Assembly (NCBI GenBank): GCA_022578605.1
Contig: MU394059.1
Span: 124,001 to 188,000 of the forward strand
Length of the DNA stretch: 64,000 nucleotides
Source: Camillea tinctor
Taxonomy: Eukaryota; Ascomycota; Sordariomycetes; Xylariales; Xylariaceae
Direction: 5' to 3'
The notes below the pieces were generated by a model, which saw only the letters and a program-made list of their open reading frames with translations, was not told the DNA's origin and did not search any database. The stretch's first letter is position 1. Each line of letters starts with the position of its first letter. Both the position numbers and the translations under genes were made by a program. This document shows, in pieces, positions 11,743-23,500 of the stretch.

Positions 11743-13888
11743 AATAAACTATTAAAACACTACAACTTTAATAATACATAGAAATTTTTAGAAAAATAGT
11801 AAAAATAAAATAAATACATAATAAAAATGCTTTTTTTTTAATTAATTTATATACTTAATTAAAGCTTAAATAATGCGATTAAAATGCGTGCGTATTAATA
11901 AGTATATTATAAGCTTATTTAGCTTTTTATTATTAAATTTTTTATTTAATTTATTACTTAATTCTTTACTTAATTTTAATCCGTTTTTAATTTTAAAAGC
12001 TATAAACTGTTTTTTAATAATTTTTTTATATACAGTTTAAATTTAAATTAATTTTATAAACGTTTTATTAAAATTAAAGACCTTTTTGCGCTTTTTTTTT
12101 ACTTAGCGCTTTATTTTTAACTTAAAACTTTTTAACTTTTTTTTATAAAAAAAACGCTTAGTTTTTTTTTTTTAAAAGCTTTAGCAGCTAATTTAAATAT
12201 AATTTTTAATTAAAAAATGCAAAATTTATTAAAATCTTTAATTTAATAGCTAATTATTAATATTAAAAAAAAGTTATATTTTAAAAGTTTAGCTATAACT
12301 TTATATTTATTATTTTTACTACATTTTAAATTTTTAAATGTTTTAAAGCTTTTTTGCAGTTAATAAACCAGTTTTTAATAGTTTTAAACCTTATTATAAT
12401 AATTTTTTTAATAAAAGCTATTTTTTTTACTTTAATATAAATTTTAATAAAGTTAATTTTATTTATAAGCAATTTATTAGTTTAAAAAGCTAATTTATTA
12501 AAATAGCAATAATAATACGTTTTTAAAAAATTAAATAAACTATTATTTAAAAGTTAAAAACTATAAAAGCAATAAGCTAAAAAAAAATATAAATAAATGT
12601 TATAGTAAAAATAAGTAAATATAAATTTTAGTTAAAAAAAAGTGCGTTAATATACCTTTTTTATAATGCACGTAAAAAAAATTACAAAATTATAAAAATA
12701 AAATTAATTAATATAAAAATAAAAATAACTTATTAATGTATAACTTTTATAGCTATTTAATATTAAAAAGTAAGCTTTTAATAAATTACGAAAAAAATAA
12801 TTAGTTTAAAGTAAAAAAACTTATTATAACTACTTTATAGCTATTATACTAAATAACTATTTATTTTTTAAGTATATAAAGTGTTAATTTGCTATATTTT
12901 TAAATTTTTTAATAAATTATAAAGTTTAAAGATTTTTACCTTTAAAAATAATTTTAAAAGTTAACACTTAATTTATTACATTAGCATATTTAATAAATAA
13001 AGTTTAAAAACAAAATTGCAAACTTTTTATAAAAGCTTTATAAATTTTAAAAGTTTTAAAAATTAAGCTATTAATTTTTAATAAAATAATTAATAAAATT
13101 ATTAAAATAAACTTTAAAATAAATTATAAATTATAGTTAATTATTAAACTTTTTTTATTTACGTTAAAAGTTAATTTAAACTAAATTTTTTTATATTTTT
13201 TTTTTATATATTAAAATATTAATTTATAGCTTTAAAAATAAAAATATTAAATTTAAATACTTTTATTTTATAGCTTATTTTAATTTAAATAATTAAATTT
13301 TGTTATATAAAGCGTTTAGTTTAATTATAGCTTATTTTTTTTTAATATTTATTATTAAAAAAAAGTTACTGCACAATTTTACAAACTACGTTATAAAATA
13401 AAGTAAAATTTAAAAACTTTTAACGTAAAATTTAATAAACAAAACTTTTTTTTTATTTATATATTAATTTTATTTATATATAACGGTTTAATAAGCCTTA
13501 TTGTTTATAAAAGTAGTTAAAAAAAATTATAAAAAAAATATTACGTTTTATAGCTACAACTTTAAAAAATAAGCGCTTTTGCTTAATATTATAAATAATA
13601 TGCTTTAAGTTAACGTTTATATATAAAAGCATTTTAAAATAATAAAAAATAAATAAAGTTTAGCAAAATTATTGTGAAAAAACTAAAAAAAGTGCAACAT
13701 TTTATAAATAGTTAAAAATAAAGTTATTTGCAGCATTAATTTCATTATGATTTTTGCGCAAAAACTTTTTAAAAAAATTACGTAAAAAACTTTAATTTTA
13801 AATTTATATACTAGCTTTACTGCTTATAAATAACATTAAAAGTAGATTTTATACGTGTAAATAAAGTAGTTAGTAATAAAGTGGTTTA

Positions 13889-13942
13889 TATATAATTTAA
13901 TGTTTTCAATGTGGGGGTATTTGCAAAGGTGTGGATAGATGG
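13889..13942 (-). repeat. Right terminal inverted repeat
   Basis: Reverse-complement partner of the left repeat. It lies at the abrupt boundary where AT-only sequence returns to normal composition. Confidence 0.75.
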
Positions 13943-13944
13943 TA

Positions 13945-14278
13945 GATAGTTTGCACTACAACGCCTGCATATATAAGTATATTAATTAGCTGTTATTTCC
14001 TTGGTGGTGATGTCACTATAACCATTCAACATGAGAAAATGAAATGTTCATTACATCAAATACCCCAAGTAGTGACATAACCCACGCGACGCATACTTTT
14101 TACATAAGAGTGATTGACCCCTATACCTAATACCATAGTACCTACTAATAACTCACACCACATATAATTCAAGACTTGAATCAAGTCACGTACATCTTCT
14201 ATGTAAACGAAGACGTTTAACCATATTAACCTAACCTACACTAAACCATATAAGACACAGAAAAGTAAGGAGGAGAAT
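13945..14278. other. Intergenic/promoter segment
   Basis: Normal-composition AT-leaning sequence between the transposon and the next gene. Nothing recognisable beyond a probable promoter. Confidence 0.4.
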
Positions 14279-14868
14279 ATGTCTTTCGCTGCTTTCCGCA
14301 AGTCCGAGCGCAGGGAGGAGTTCAACAAGCTAGCTGAGGAGCATATCCAGCACGATCTAGAGCCCTCAGACCGCGATGCTCTGGTCAAGGCTTCCACCAG
14401 GCTCACGCTACCCACTACTCTCGGCACCATTGTTGGCTTAGGCTTGGGTGTATACGCTGCCTTCCGACTACGACGGGTGCGGGCTGACATGTTCAACGCG
14501 TTCCGCGCATCCGAGAAGCCAACTCACGTCATCTTCAGCGACGGGCGACAGGGTGAGCCACAGTCCCGATAGCAAGCCGGTACTTAAGCTGCTAATCTAG
14601 ATCTGCAGAGGTTGTTCCCGACATCACGCCGCTGCTGCAGCCCAGCAGGTTTGGTGATATCGCTACCTATTTCTTCTTCGGCCTCGGCGGCACCGTGCTC
14701 GGTGGCGAGCTCGGCCTCCTCCTGGGCACCTGGTCGGCGACCCGGCTGATCAACAAGGAGCCGGCGCGGAGGCAGCGGATCGAGAATGCGTACCGGAAAT
14801 TTAGAGCTGATTATCTGAGGCGGGAGGCTGAGAGGCTGGAGGCTGGCACTTCTCCGACCTGGCTATAG
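14279..14868 (+). CDS. Small two-helix membrane protein, conserved-looking hypothetical
   Basis: Two exons, 14279-14552 and 14609-14868 (56 bp intron), 177 residues. Helix 1 is glycine-rich (TLGTIVGLGLGVYAAF, about residues 46-61) and is followed by an R/K cluster (RLRRVR). Helix 2 (FFFGLGGTVLGGELGLLLGT) is also glycine-zipper-like. A charged C-terminal helix rich in R/E follows (RRQRIENAYRKF). GxxxG-type helices with basic ends are common in inner mitochondrial membrane proteins, but location and function are inference; I do not recognise the family. It lies 330 bp from the RIP-decayed transposon yet is intact, with clean splice sites. Confidence 0.8.
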
Positions 14869-15415
14869 GTCCCTAACTAACCTTGGCACATTCGCGAACA
14901 ATATCTCGAATGTAAAGTTTATACCTACTATTACAAGGAAAAAGAAACAGGAAATATTTATTTTTTGGACCTGACTCTTCGCACCTCCGGCTCTAATGTG
15001 CATAGTTCTCCTAGGTGAAGGTGACTAGATATTGGGTCAGCATTGTTCTATATAGCACATAATAAGACACCATTTTATTACATACGACCACAAGACTTAG
15101 AATATTCGGCATCCCGTCCTCGATGAACCTGCCGAATGTCTTGTCGGTACGAACGTCTAAGAAAAGCTCGCAAGACATCTACAACCAAATGGATAATAGC
15201 GGGTTTATAGATTGCGGTTCTGGTTATGAGCGGGGGTAGATTACTGGCAGATTCGAACATCTCGACACAGCTATCATCACGAGGTACCTAGAGGGGTAAG
15301 GTGATACAGATGCTGATGCAAGGACTGGAACCACAACTACCCTGGGTACGGTACACATATATACGTATTCCTTTGTACCCCCTGATATATCTCACGATCT
15401 CCTCACAGCCATAGC
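14869..15415. other. Convergent intergenic spacer
   Basis: Spacer between the two-helix protein and the convergent MFS permease; no gene or repeat seen. Confidence 0.5.
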
Positions 15416-17040
15416 CTAGATAGGGTAGATAAAGTTCTTGTTCTCGAGATCGGTGAGATCCAGCATGGCAAGCTCGACCTTGACCCGAACCACGTCACCA
15501 GTCTCATCAACCTGCTCAACATAACCACCATCTCTCTCATCTTCACCTAGACTCGCAAGGTACTCCTGTCTCTCCTTGTTCCGACGCGACAGGATGAAAT
15601 GGATGATCCACAGGATAGTCGGCGTTCCAACCCAACTAACGACGACCATCGACGCCCAGGCTCCATAGAATCGAGGCTTAGCGCTCTCGACCCAGATCTG
15701 TGGCGAAACCAGGTTTCCGACGCTGTAGCCAAGCATGAACATGACGTTTCGCGTCAGCTTCTTTGTGTAGCCGGCAGCGGTCGAGTTGGCCCAGCCGAGG
15801 GCGATGATATAAGTGACGCCGTAAGTGTGAGCTGCGAGGAACATACAGGCCAGGAGAGGAATAGTCTCATCCCACGCTACTGTCACCATGCCGATGCCAC
15901 CGGCGACAGCGGGCAGACACCAGAACGTCCCATGTAAGGCTATATTCCTGGGGTACCTTCGGAGGGCGAATGCGGCGACGATGCAGTTGAGAATTCCAAA
16001 GCCTCCACCAGCAACGGCGACGAGTGTTGACTCAAGGGGCGTGACACCGAGAGACGTGACGAGAAGATTCTTCTGGCCGTACGTGAGGTTGTTGCAGAAC
16101 ATCAGCGTGAATGCCTGCAGACCGAACAACAAAGATACCGGATCCTTGAGCGTCTCGAGGAACTGCGACTTCTTGAATTGCTTCTGCTCGATCGAGCTCT
16201 GCTGCGACTTGTGCACGCGGGAGATGACCTGGACCTTCTCCTCCAGCGTCAAGAAACGAGCCTCTGCCGGGTTGCTAGGGTATTCGACCCAGACCCAAAC
16301 GGCCAGCAAGAGCGTGATGCCACCGGTGACGATGTGAAGCAGCTTCCACGGGAGGACGGGTCCAGAAGTGTAGAGCAGACCGTAGGCGATAAAGCCGGCA
16401 ACAATAGGGGCTCCCGTGCAGGTGATCCAAAGAATAGGCTGCAGGAACTGTTGCTCCTGCCGATTGAAGAACATTCCGATGGTGACCTCCATCGCGGGCA
16501 CGATGACGGCTTCGGCGGCGCCGAGGGCGATACGCATAACCACGAGGCCGGCATAGCGAGTCGCGACGCAGTGGAGGAAGATGACAACAGCCCAGCTAAA
16601 CACGGTGCCTGCGACGTATCTGCCGAAGGGGAGGCGCTGCATGAGATAGTGGCCGGGCCATTGGAACACCAGATAACCGACGTAGAACATGGTGTTTAGA
16701 TTGTTGTACTGGGCCTGCCGGATGCCGGTTTCTTCGAACAGGCCCAGGATGGCGGCGTAGCCGAGAGTTGACTTGTCGATCTACACCCTCCCATTAGTAT
16801 TCTTTGGAGGATGTCTGCTAGCCTGTTACTTACAAACAACATGATGTTAATCGCAGACAGGAGCGTCATCAGGCGCCAGTACAGCTTCCTGCGGAGCTTC
16901 TTCTCTGTCTCCGGAGTAAGCGGGGGGAACTTGTCGCCATATTCCTCGATAAGTCGCAGTGTGACGTCGGCGTACTTTTCCTCGACAGTCCTGCCGCCTG
17001 CCGCGTTGTTCTTGACCCTGCTCTCTTTTTCGCTGCCCAT
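15416..17040 (-). CDS. MFS permease, anion:cation symporter (Dal5/Tna1-like) type
   Basis: Plasma-membrane uptake of small organic anions such as allantoate, nicotinate or pantothenate in this family. Two exons, 17040-16834 and 16780-15416 (53 bp intron), 523 residues. The N-terminus has the cytosolic stretch ending LTPETEKKLRRKLYWRLM, then TM1 and the DKSTLGYAAILG segment, the family's D-K-x-x-x-G loop. FYVGYLVFQWPGHYLMQRLP is the TM2 and first loop signature, and ALGAAEAVIVPAMEVTIGMFF corresponds to TM4-5. Twelve helices fit the length. The C-terminal tail is acidic. Substrate cannot be told from sequence. It is convergent with the upstream two-helix gene and is followed on its 5' side by a decayed gene-poor stretch. 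Confidence 0.9.
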
Positions 17041-17978
17041 ATTGACGGCTGTCGCTGGAAGGTTTACTAGAGTGCAGATCTAGGACGGCGGACCGCGACC
17101 TTATATTACCGGTTCACTATACATACTTTCAAGGTCATCGTCAATGCTTCAAGTCGTGCAATCCAGTTGTGGTGGCGTAAACTTGTTTCTAACCTAGACC
17201 ACATCGTGCGAATCTCGCTCAAAGAGGGAAAGTTTAACATGTCGCAATATCTTCTAAAGGTTGCACCCGAGCAGATCATGGCACCAGAGAAACGTCTGGT
17301 TGGTAAATTCGTAATGTGAACCTGGGAAAACACAATTGCGGTGGTACGGTTCTGACGACGTTATCTCTCTTGGCAACGGTCCACACTCTGATCCCTGTGC
17401 CGAGTCACTGAAGTGGTCCTACCGCGTCGTAGCTTTGACCGTATTGATGTCGGACGTCGCCCGCTGTATAGAGAACTGATTTCTTCGTTTTAGGATACAG
17501 TGGTTCGGTGCGGAGGCGAGGCTGAGACGGACGGGATACTATCTTTGAAATTATTTGCGATTGCTCAAATCTAGACTACCTATACCTACTCAAGTTGTCT
17601 TTTCGATGCCTTCACACGTTGTAAAGGGCGGAGTTCGACTCATGTCTTAATGCCTTGAAACTGCGCATCTAGTGTCACGATACTGTTCTCCTTGAGTTGT
17701 CTCAATGTGTTCCGGCCTCTGAATACCCACTGGATGGCCTCTGTCCTGTTGTCGGGAGGAACTCTCATAAGGTTTTCGCCGGTGATGTCCTCCCAACTAC
17801 CGGCATTCAGGTACTCGCGATCAACGCCTGTGGCGATATGACCAACAAGCAGATTTACCGCTCCATAGCAGGAGACACCGAGTTCTTAAGCTTCATCACA
17901 TTCAAGTGGATTGCCCCGTCGAGATAAAATTATAACTTTTTTTTTAGTTATTGCCAAATATAAACTGTCGGATCTTTT

Positions 17979-18510
17979 TGACTTATGGTATTTTTACGAG
18001 GACTCGCAGTAAAACAATTAGCTTCTCGTTTTGATTCTGCATGCAAGTCTTTGCGTACTGCGCGTACTTTATATCAATAGTACGGTTTTTAGCAAAATAG
18101 ACCACCGGGCCGTTTGCGTTTATACTAATAAAGTTTAACGGTGGAGCGGTAGTTATCTGGTGGATAGCGATCTGTCGACTGATCGAAGTTGCAATGATGC
18201 CTTTTATCGGTTCTGGGAGGAATTGATCGTTATAAATAGCCGGATCAATTATATCCGTTGAGATATCGTAGGCCGGCTGATAGAGTTACAGTGACGTATC
18301 GCCATAGGTGTTGATCTAGACTTTGTCGTTTTTGTCGAAAGACGATATATTCTAGAGTTGGCACGTAGACAGGGTCGCTAGTACAAGATGTGCCAACACG
18401 GGGTTTAATGTGTGATGGTATACCTCCATAGCCAGTTTATAGGTAGGAGTGTGAAAGTATAAGTTATAATAGTGCGGCCAACATGGGGACTTATATTTCT
18501 ATCGCATATA
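17979..18510 (-). pseudogene. Decayed coding sequence with CAG/CAA-to-stop changes
   Basis: On the minus strand one frame reads protein-like sequence for about 175 codons and is interrupted only by TAG or TAA: at 18499-18501, 18352-18354, 18316-18318, 18286-18288 and 17983-17985. Between the last two stops there are about 100 open codons (for example LYQPAYDISTDIIDPAIY and INANGPVVYFAKNRTIDI). All five stops are what C-to-T change would produce from CAG or CAA; none is TGA. This is the expected signature of RIP on a former gene or repeat. I cannot name the family; no catalytic motif stands out. Being a relic is inferred from the stop pattern and composition. Confidence 0.55.
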
Positions 18511-20096
18511 AACCTAGTCTTTACTTCTCTATATATAAGCTCAAGATATAACCTTTAGAGGACCAGACTTACAATATTCCATTATTATTAATAACACTAA
18601 AATTTAAAACCATGTTTTACAACTTGGGATAGTTAAGATACAGTACCGTACACCCGAAGAGCATGATTTTGAAGGTGCATAGTCAGATTACAAGGCATAA
18701 AGAACTCGCTAACCTAGCTACCTAGCCATAGGTATACCAGATTCTATCGCCAACTTAGCCATATGAAAGGGGTTAGGGGCTGTGGCTATGCGCAAAGTTG
18801 CATGGTGACCAATGAACGAAAAGTTTTCAAATAACCAATCAGAGCGCAGAGGCACGGTAGGAATCTTTTCTCGCGGGGAAGTCAACCTTTGTAACGAAAG
18901 GCATATAAATATTTCTAACGAAAAGCATTTTAGGATATACCTAATATTACCTAACTGGCTAAAACAATGTTCGCTACCGGGAGTCACATTCCATAAGATT
19001 GAGGGTTGCAATTTGATACGCATCTTCAAGTAACCAAGAGGCTACTATAATGTGCCGATTACGTTGTACCTCACGAGGCTGCGGTTCTAGATCTCTAAGA
19101 GATGGTCTCATTACTGCAGAAGCTCATGGTGGATGCCTCGTGATACCCATTTCGCAAGAAACAACCGCCCTTTGCTGTCAGACGGATGAATCTGCTTCTA
19201 CGCTGATGTCCGAGCAAAACAAGTGCTGTAATAGTAACATGATAATATATAGAGCAAAAGTGCAGCCTAACTGCGCCAAATTCAATCATTGCTGGTTTGA
19301 CGCTGCTGTCGGTGTCCCCCTTCTCTTACTCAAAGACAGAGTATTGATTATTGATTATTATTCTTCCTTTTTTCCCTTTTTTTTTTAAAAAAAAAAAGTG
19401 CAATTATTTACACAAAGTGACCAAGAAGGGGCTGGAGCAAAAGGCGGTCCAAAATAAACTTCTGGAGAATCTATTCGATTTCAAACTAATAAACGAGTCC
19501 TTTTCCTTTGTAGAAGTCTAAAAAATTCGATAATATAAGTCTTGAGTGAACTGATATTAACTTGGCAATCCACAGTTAAACTCCTTATATCATCGCGCTA
19601 CAATTATTGTCATTCCCATGACCCCTATACGTTGGAGTTCATGAACCAGTATACCGGTATATAGGTAGGTAATTACTAAAATAATGGTTGATTATACAAA
19701 GTGACGATTTAGTAGTGTTTCTATACCTGCAGTGCCACTTATACTGCAGATTATATAGAAATTATATGCCATGCCTCAATGCCGGCCTTCCCCTTATAGA
19801 CATCACCTGCATCTACGTAAGCATAGATTATTGATGAAGTCGATGGTCAAATTGCCAATAAGGCTCAAGTGTGGCCACCCATCAAATTCAATTGTATGTT
19901 GGCTGCGAGCAATGTATGCATTCTCGGTCTAGCCTTCAACCGCCTCTTTCAACCGATCGCTTCATACCGAACATAGTCGAGGCAGATATATTACCAAGCC
20001 GCACCCCATGCAAGGTCAAGTCTTAGATGTAACCCAAAAGATGTAGCTGGCTCCTCTGACTGGCGGGAGCCACCAACATACATATGTATTGGGGGC

Positions 20097-20103
20097 TATA
20101 AAA
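20097..20103 (+). promoter_or_regulatory. Possible TATA box upstream of DUF3433 gene
   Basis: TATAAAA in a GC-flanked context, about 420 bp before the start codon; it would imply a long leader. Motif match only. Confidence 0.3.
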
Positions 20104-20525
20104 AGTAGGCTGGGTGTACACTATCCCCAAATAGTGCTCCCGTCAATCGTACAGCATTCTGCCCGCAACAACTGACCATTCATACCCTTGAAATCCAGCT
20201 GTCGTCTTACACGATGGGAAAGAAAAGATCCGAAATATTGGAAATAAAGTTGTACTTGTTGGTGTGAAGAGTGAGGACAGGGAGGTAGTATCGTCTCCAC
20301 CCCGTCACACTTCCATATTTCTCATCCCCAATTTAACAAAGGTAGGTAGGAGTGTGAGACCTAAGGATCTTATAGAAGAAACCTATGTCTTCCACATCAT
20401 TTTTAAAGCTGTAAGGAAAATAAAACTCCGCTTCAAATCCGGTTCAGGAGCAAGAGGCGCATCGTCTAAACGTTCATTGAGGCCATGTCGGACTAAGCTT
20501 AATACGAACCGGTGATCAGTCTCGG

Positions 20526-23500
20526 ATGATGCATCGAACACCGGCTGGCTGGGTCGCCATCGGCGGAGCTGGTTTTGCCCCGCTTCCACAAGTTGATGGC
20601 GCAGATGTAGAAGAGCAAGACGAGAATAATCAGAATACGCGAGTGAGGGTGACACCAGAGAACTTTCAGGAAAGAGTTCGGAATCTATTACGCCAGAGTC
20701 CAAGTATTCATGAATATGACCAAACGAACCTACATGGTTCCCCGGCTCCATCAGATAGCACATTAGTCGGTAGTGATTACCTAGATCTACCGATTCAGAG
20801 ATTCGAAGATGTGCATATTGATGACAACGATGATGGCTGTGCCGACTACATCGAGTACGATGCCTATTACGGCCCAGAACCAGCTAATATATCCCCTACC
20901 AAGAGCACGAAGGCGGGCAAAGGAATAGAGGTTTATGTAGAAACAGAACCCCTAAACGTATCTCCTGGTGGACTTTATATCGATGGTCTGAATGTCGATA
21001 GCAGCTATCATGGAGCCGAGGGGATCACAGAAAAGCAGCCACAGATAGCAGCACGCCGATTCGATTACAAGCCTCTCATATTAAGAGGACGGATTCTTCT
21101 CGTTTTATTAGGAGTTATCATTACATTCCTTGTTCTAGCTGGGCTGGCTATCCGCCTATTACCGGATGCGTCGCAATCAGATGCGCGGTTACCTGTAACA
21201 AAAAACTCTACGGAAGATATCCGCCTACGATCTGTTCTTCTGAGTAGTCCAAATGCACAAGACTATAACTCACTGAGAGGTCGACAGAACTGGACAAGTC
21301 CTGAGAATGATCTTACCTCTAGTTCGTCAACCACCTCAATCACCTCAACCACCTCAACTAGCTCAACCAGTTCGACGAGTTCTGAGAGTACAACTACGAC
21401 GAGTTCAACGACCACTACAAGTTCGGAGACTACAGAGACTACCACTAGCTCTACGACTACTACGAGCACATCGACTCTTACTAGCTCAACGACGTCAACA
21501 ACATCGACGTCAATGTTGATTCCGAGCCCAAGCTCTAGTCCAAAGCTGCCTGAAGTAACACCATCTATTCCAATAGAGCTTTCAACATCATCAACCACAT
21601 CATCAACCACATCGTCAACCACATCGTCAACAACACCACCGGCAACGTCATCATCAACAAGTATGCCAGACAGCAGCAGTAGCTCAACAATACTCATCCC
21701 AGGAAATCCAGAGGAGTCTTCAAGTTCCACATCAGATATTATTGATAGACCAACCCCTGACCCTATTCCCGACCCTATTCCTAACCCTATTCCTGACCCT
21801 GTTCCTAATCCCATTCCTGAGCACAGCTCAACGGAGGCATCCAGCACGTCAAGCCAGAGCCAGGCAACTACTTCTTCAAGCACACAAGATCCCCCAAGTT
21901 CACCAACTTCGTTTCCTGGACATCAGGTTCCACCAGATACAGAAAGTCGGCCATTTTCCATCCAAACCAGTACAGACATTACCAAACCTACAAAGCCTTC
22001 CGACGGTGACAGTACAAGTAGTAATAATCCAGGGGACAGCCCTACTAAGCCTGGGGTCCCTCCACCGGACTCGCCATCACCAACCGATCAAACTACCTCA
22101 ACTCTTCCAGATAGTACTCGAAGTCAAGATGATGGATCAACAAAGCCAGGTCAACCTTGGGATACCTTTACAAGCGGGCCACCCATTCCACCCCCCACCA
22201 GTTCGGACCAACATTCTCATCCACCATCACCATCACCATCACCTCAATCCCCAACCACGAGTGAGGGAGAAAGACCACCTCCTACCCTAACACTCCCTCC
22301 TACCCAAACACTCCCTCCTACCCAAACACTCCCTCCTACCCAAACATCCCCTCCTACCGAAACACCCCCTCCTACCCAAACGCCCCCTCCTTCTAGCCCT
22401 GTAGTGACAGAACCTAGTTCCACTCTCAGCCCGTCAATCATGCCAACTCAACAAGTAAAAGAACCTTCAGATCCCCTTCCCATAATAACCCTGACAGACT
22501 ATCCCGGGCCACAGCCACTACCTCCCAGCACAACAATAATAACAACCTCAACAACTCTTCCCGGCGGGGTCTTTGCCCAAACTACTATAACTAGTCTCAT
22601 ACCAAATCAGATTAAAATAAACTCGGATCCCTTCACGAATTACACCTATACAAGGGGTACAATAGTGGGAAGCTATCTAGGCATCAAAGTTACAAACGTC
22701 AAAATCGAAACCGACCATACCGGCCGGCTGTTTACTAAGACCGAGGTGGTGCTTGTACCGCCATCAAGGACAACATTAACGGATAGCGAAGGCTACCCAA
22801 CCCAGACGACGGATTTCTACGCCGTCACAAGCTTCATCACGCTGTTCGACCGCGCCGGCCATCCCACAGCAACCCGCACTTCCACGATCCCAGAGACGCT
22901 AAGCTACATCACCGAGAGAGACGCCAACGGCATCGCCACGCGGACCATCACCACCCTCGGGCCCGTAGTAACGCAATCCACCGTCGAATGGACGACCATC
23001 CCCCCCACCCCGCAGCCCACCAGCATCACCGCGCAGAAGACCCTAACCGTGGAGCCCATCGCGCGGGGCAAATACCTCGCGGCGCTCATGCTGCCCACGC
23101 TCCTGGCCCTCGCCGTCAGCCTGCCCCTGCGCACGCTCGACCAAACCGCCAAGCTGTACCAGCCACTCCACGCGCTCGCCTCGGAGCGCGGCGCCACCGC
23201 GCCGGAGTCGCTCTGCCTCGAGACGTGCGGGGCGCGGAGTCTGCTCGCGGGGCCGCGCTTGCTGTTCGGGCCGCGGCGCGAGCCGCTGCTCGCGCTGACG
23301 GGGACGCTAGTCGTGCTGGGGGCGGTACTGGTGCCGTTCAGCGCGGAGGCGGTGCGCGTGGTGTTCGCGGGGCCGGAGTGCCACGGGTCGCACAGCTCGG
23401 TGCTGACCTGCCTCCCGGGGGTGGGCGTGCACCGGGTGGTGGCCGCGGCGTGTGCGGGGCTAGCGGGGGCGATGGGGCTGTGCGCGCTGGGGGTGGTGAT

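Larger units (their letters stand above)
11690..13942. mobile_element. RIP-erased DNA transposon with terminal inverted repeats, TA-flanked
   Basis: The outer ends are inverted copies of each other. The left end beginning CCATCCATCCACAC at 11690 matches the reverse complement of the right end finishing at 13942 for roughly 50 bp. Differences are mostly transitions. Both ends are bordered by TA (11688-11689 and 13943-13944), the target duplication of Tc1/mariner-type elements. The interior is almost pure A/T: two lines I counted had 4 and about 14 G/C of 60. It has no reading frame of any length, as expected after RIP of a repeated element. The length of 2.25 kb suits an autonomous Tc1/mariner-like element, but no transposase can be read, so the superfamily is inferred from TA flanks and TIRs only. 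Confidence 0.75.
17041..20525. other. Gene-poor region with decayed sequence
   Basis: About 3.5 kb between a minus-strand permease and the plus-strand DUF3433 gene. It contains the decayed reading frame at 17979-18510 (listed separately). It also contains a 77-codon open stretch at 17697-17927 (plus, starting at TTG) that I cannot assign, an A/T homopolymer pair near 19370-19397 and the upstream region of the DUF3433 gene. No RNA gene was recognised. Confidence 0.45.

Noticed and set aside
17697..17927. 77-codon plus-strand frame as a gene
   Set aside because: It starts with TTG, has no splice partner or recognised motif, and the opposite strand is similarly open; it lies in decayed sequence.
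18700..19400. Overlapping frames of 100-110 codons on both strands
   Set aside because: They overlap each other on opposite strands, end in homopolymer runs and show no protein-like features.
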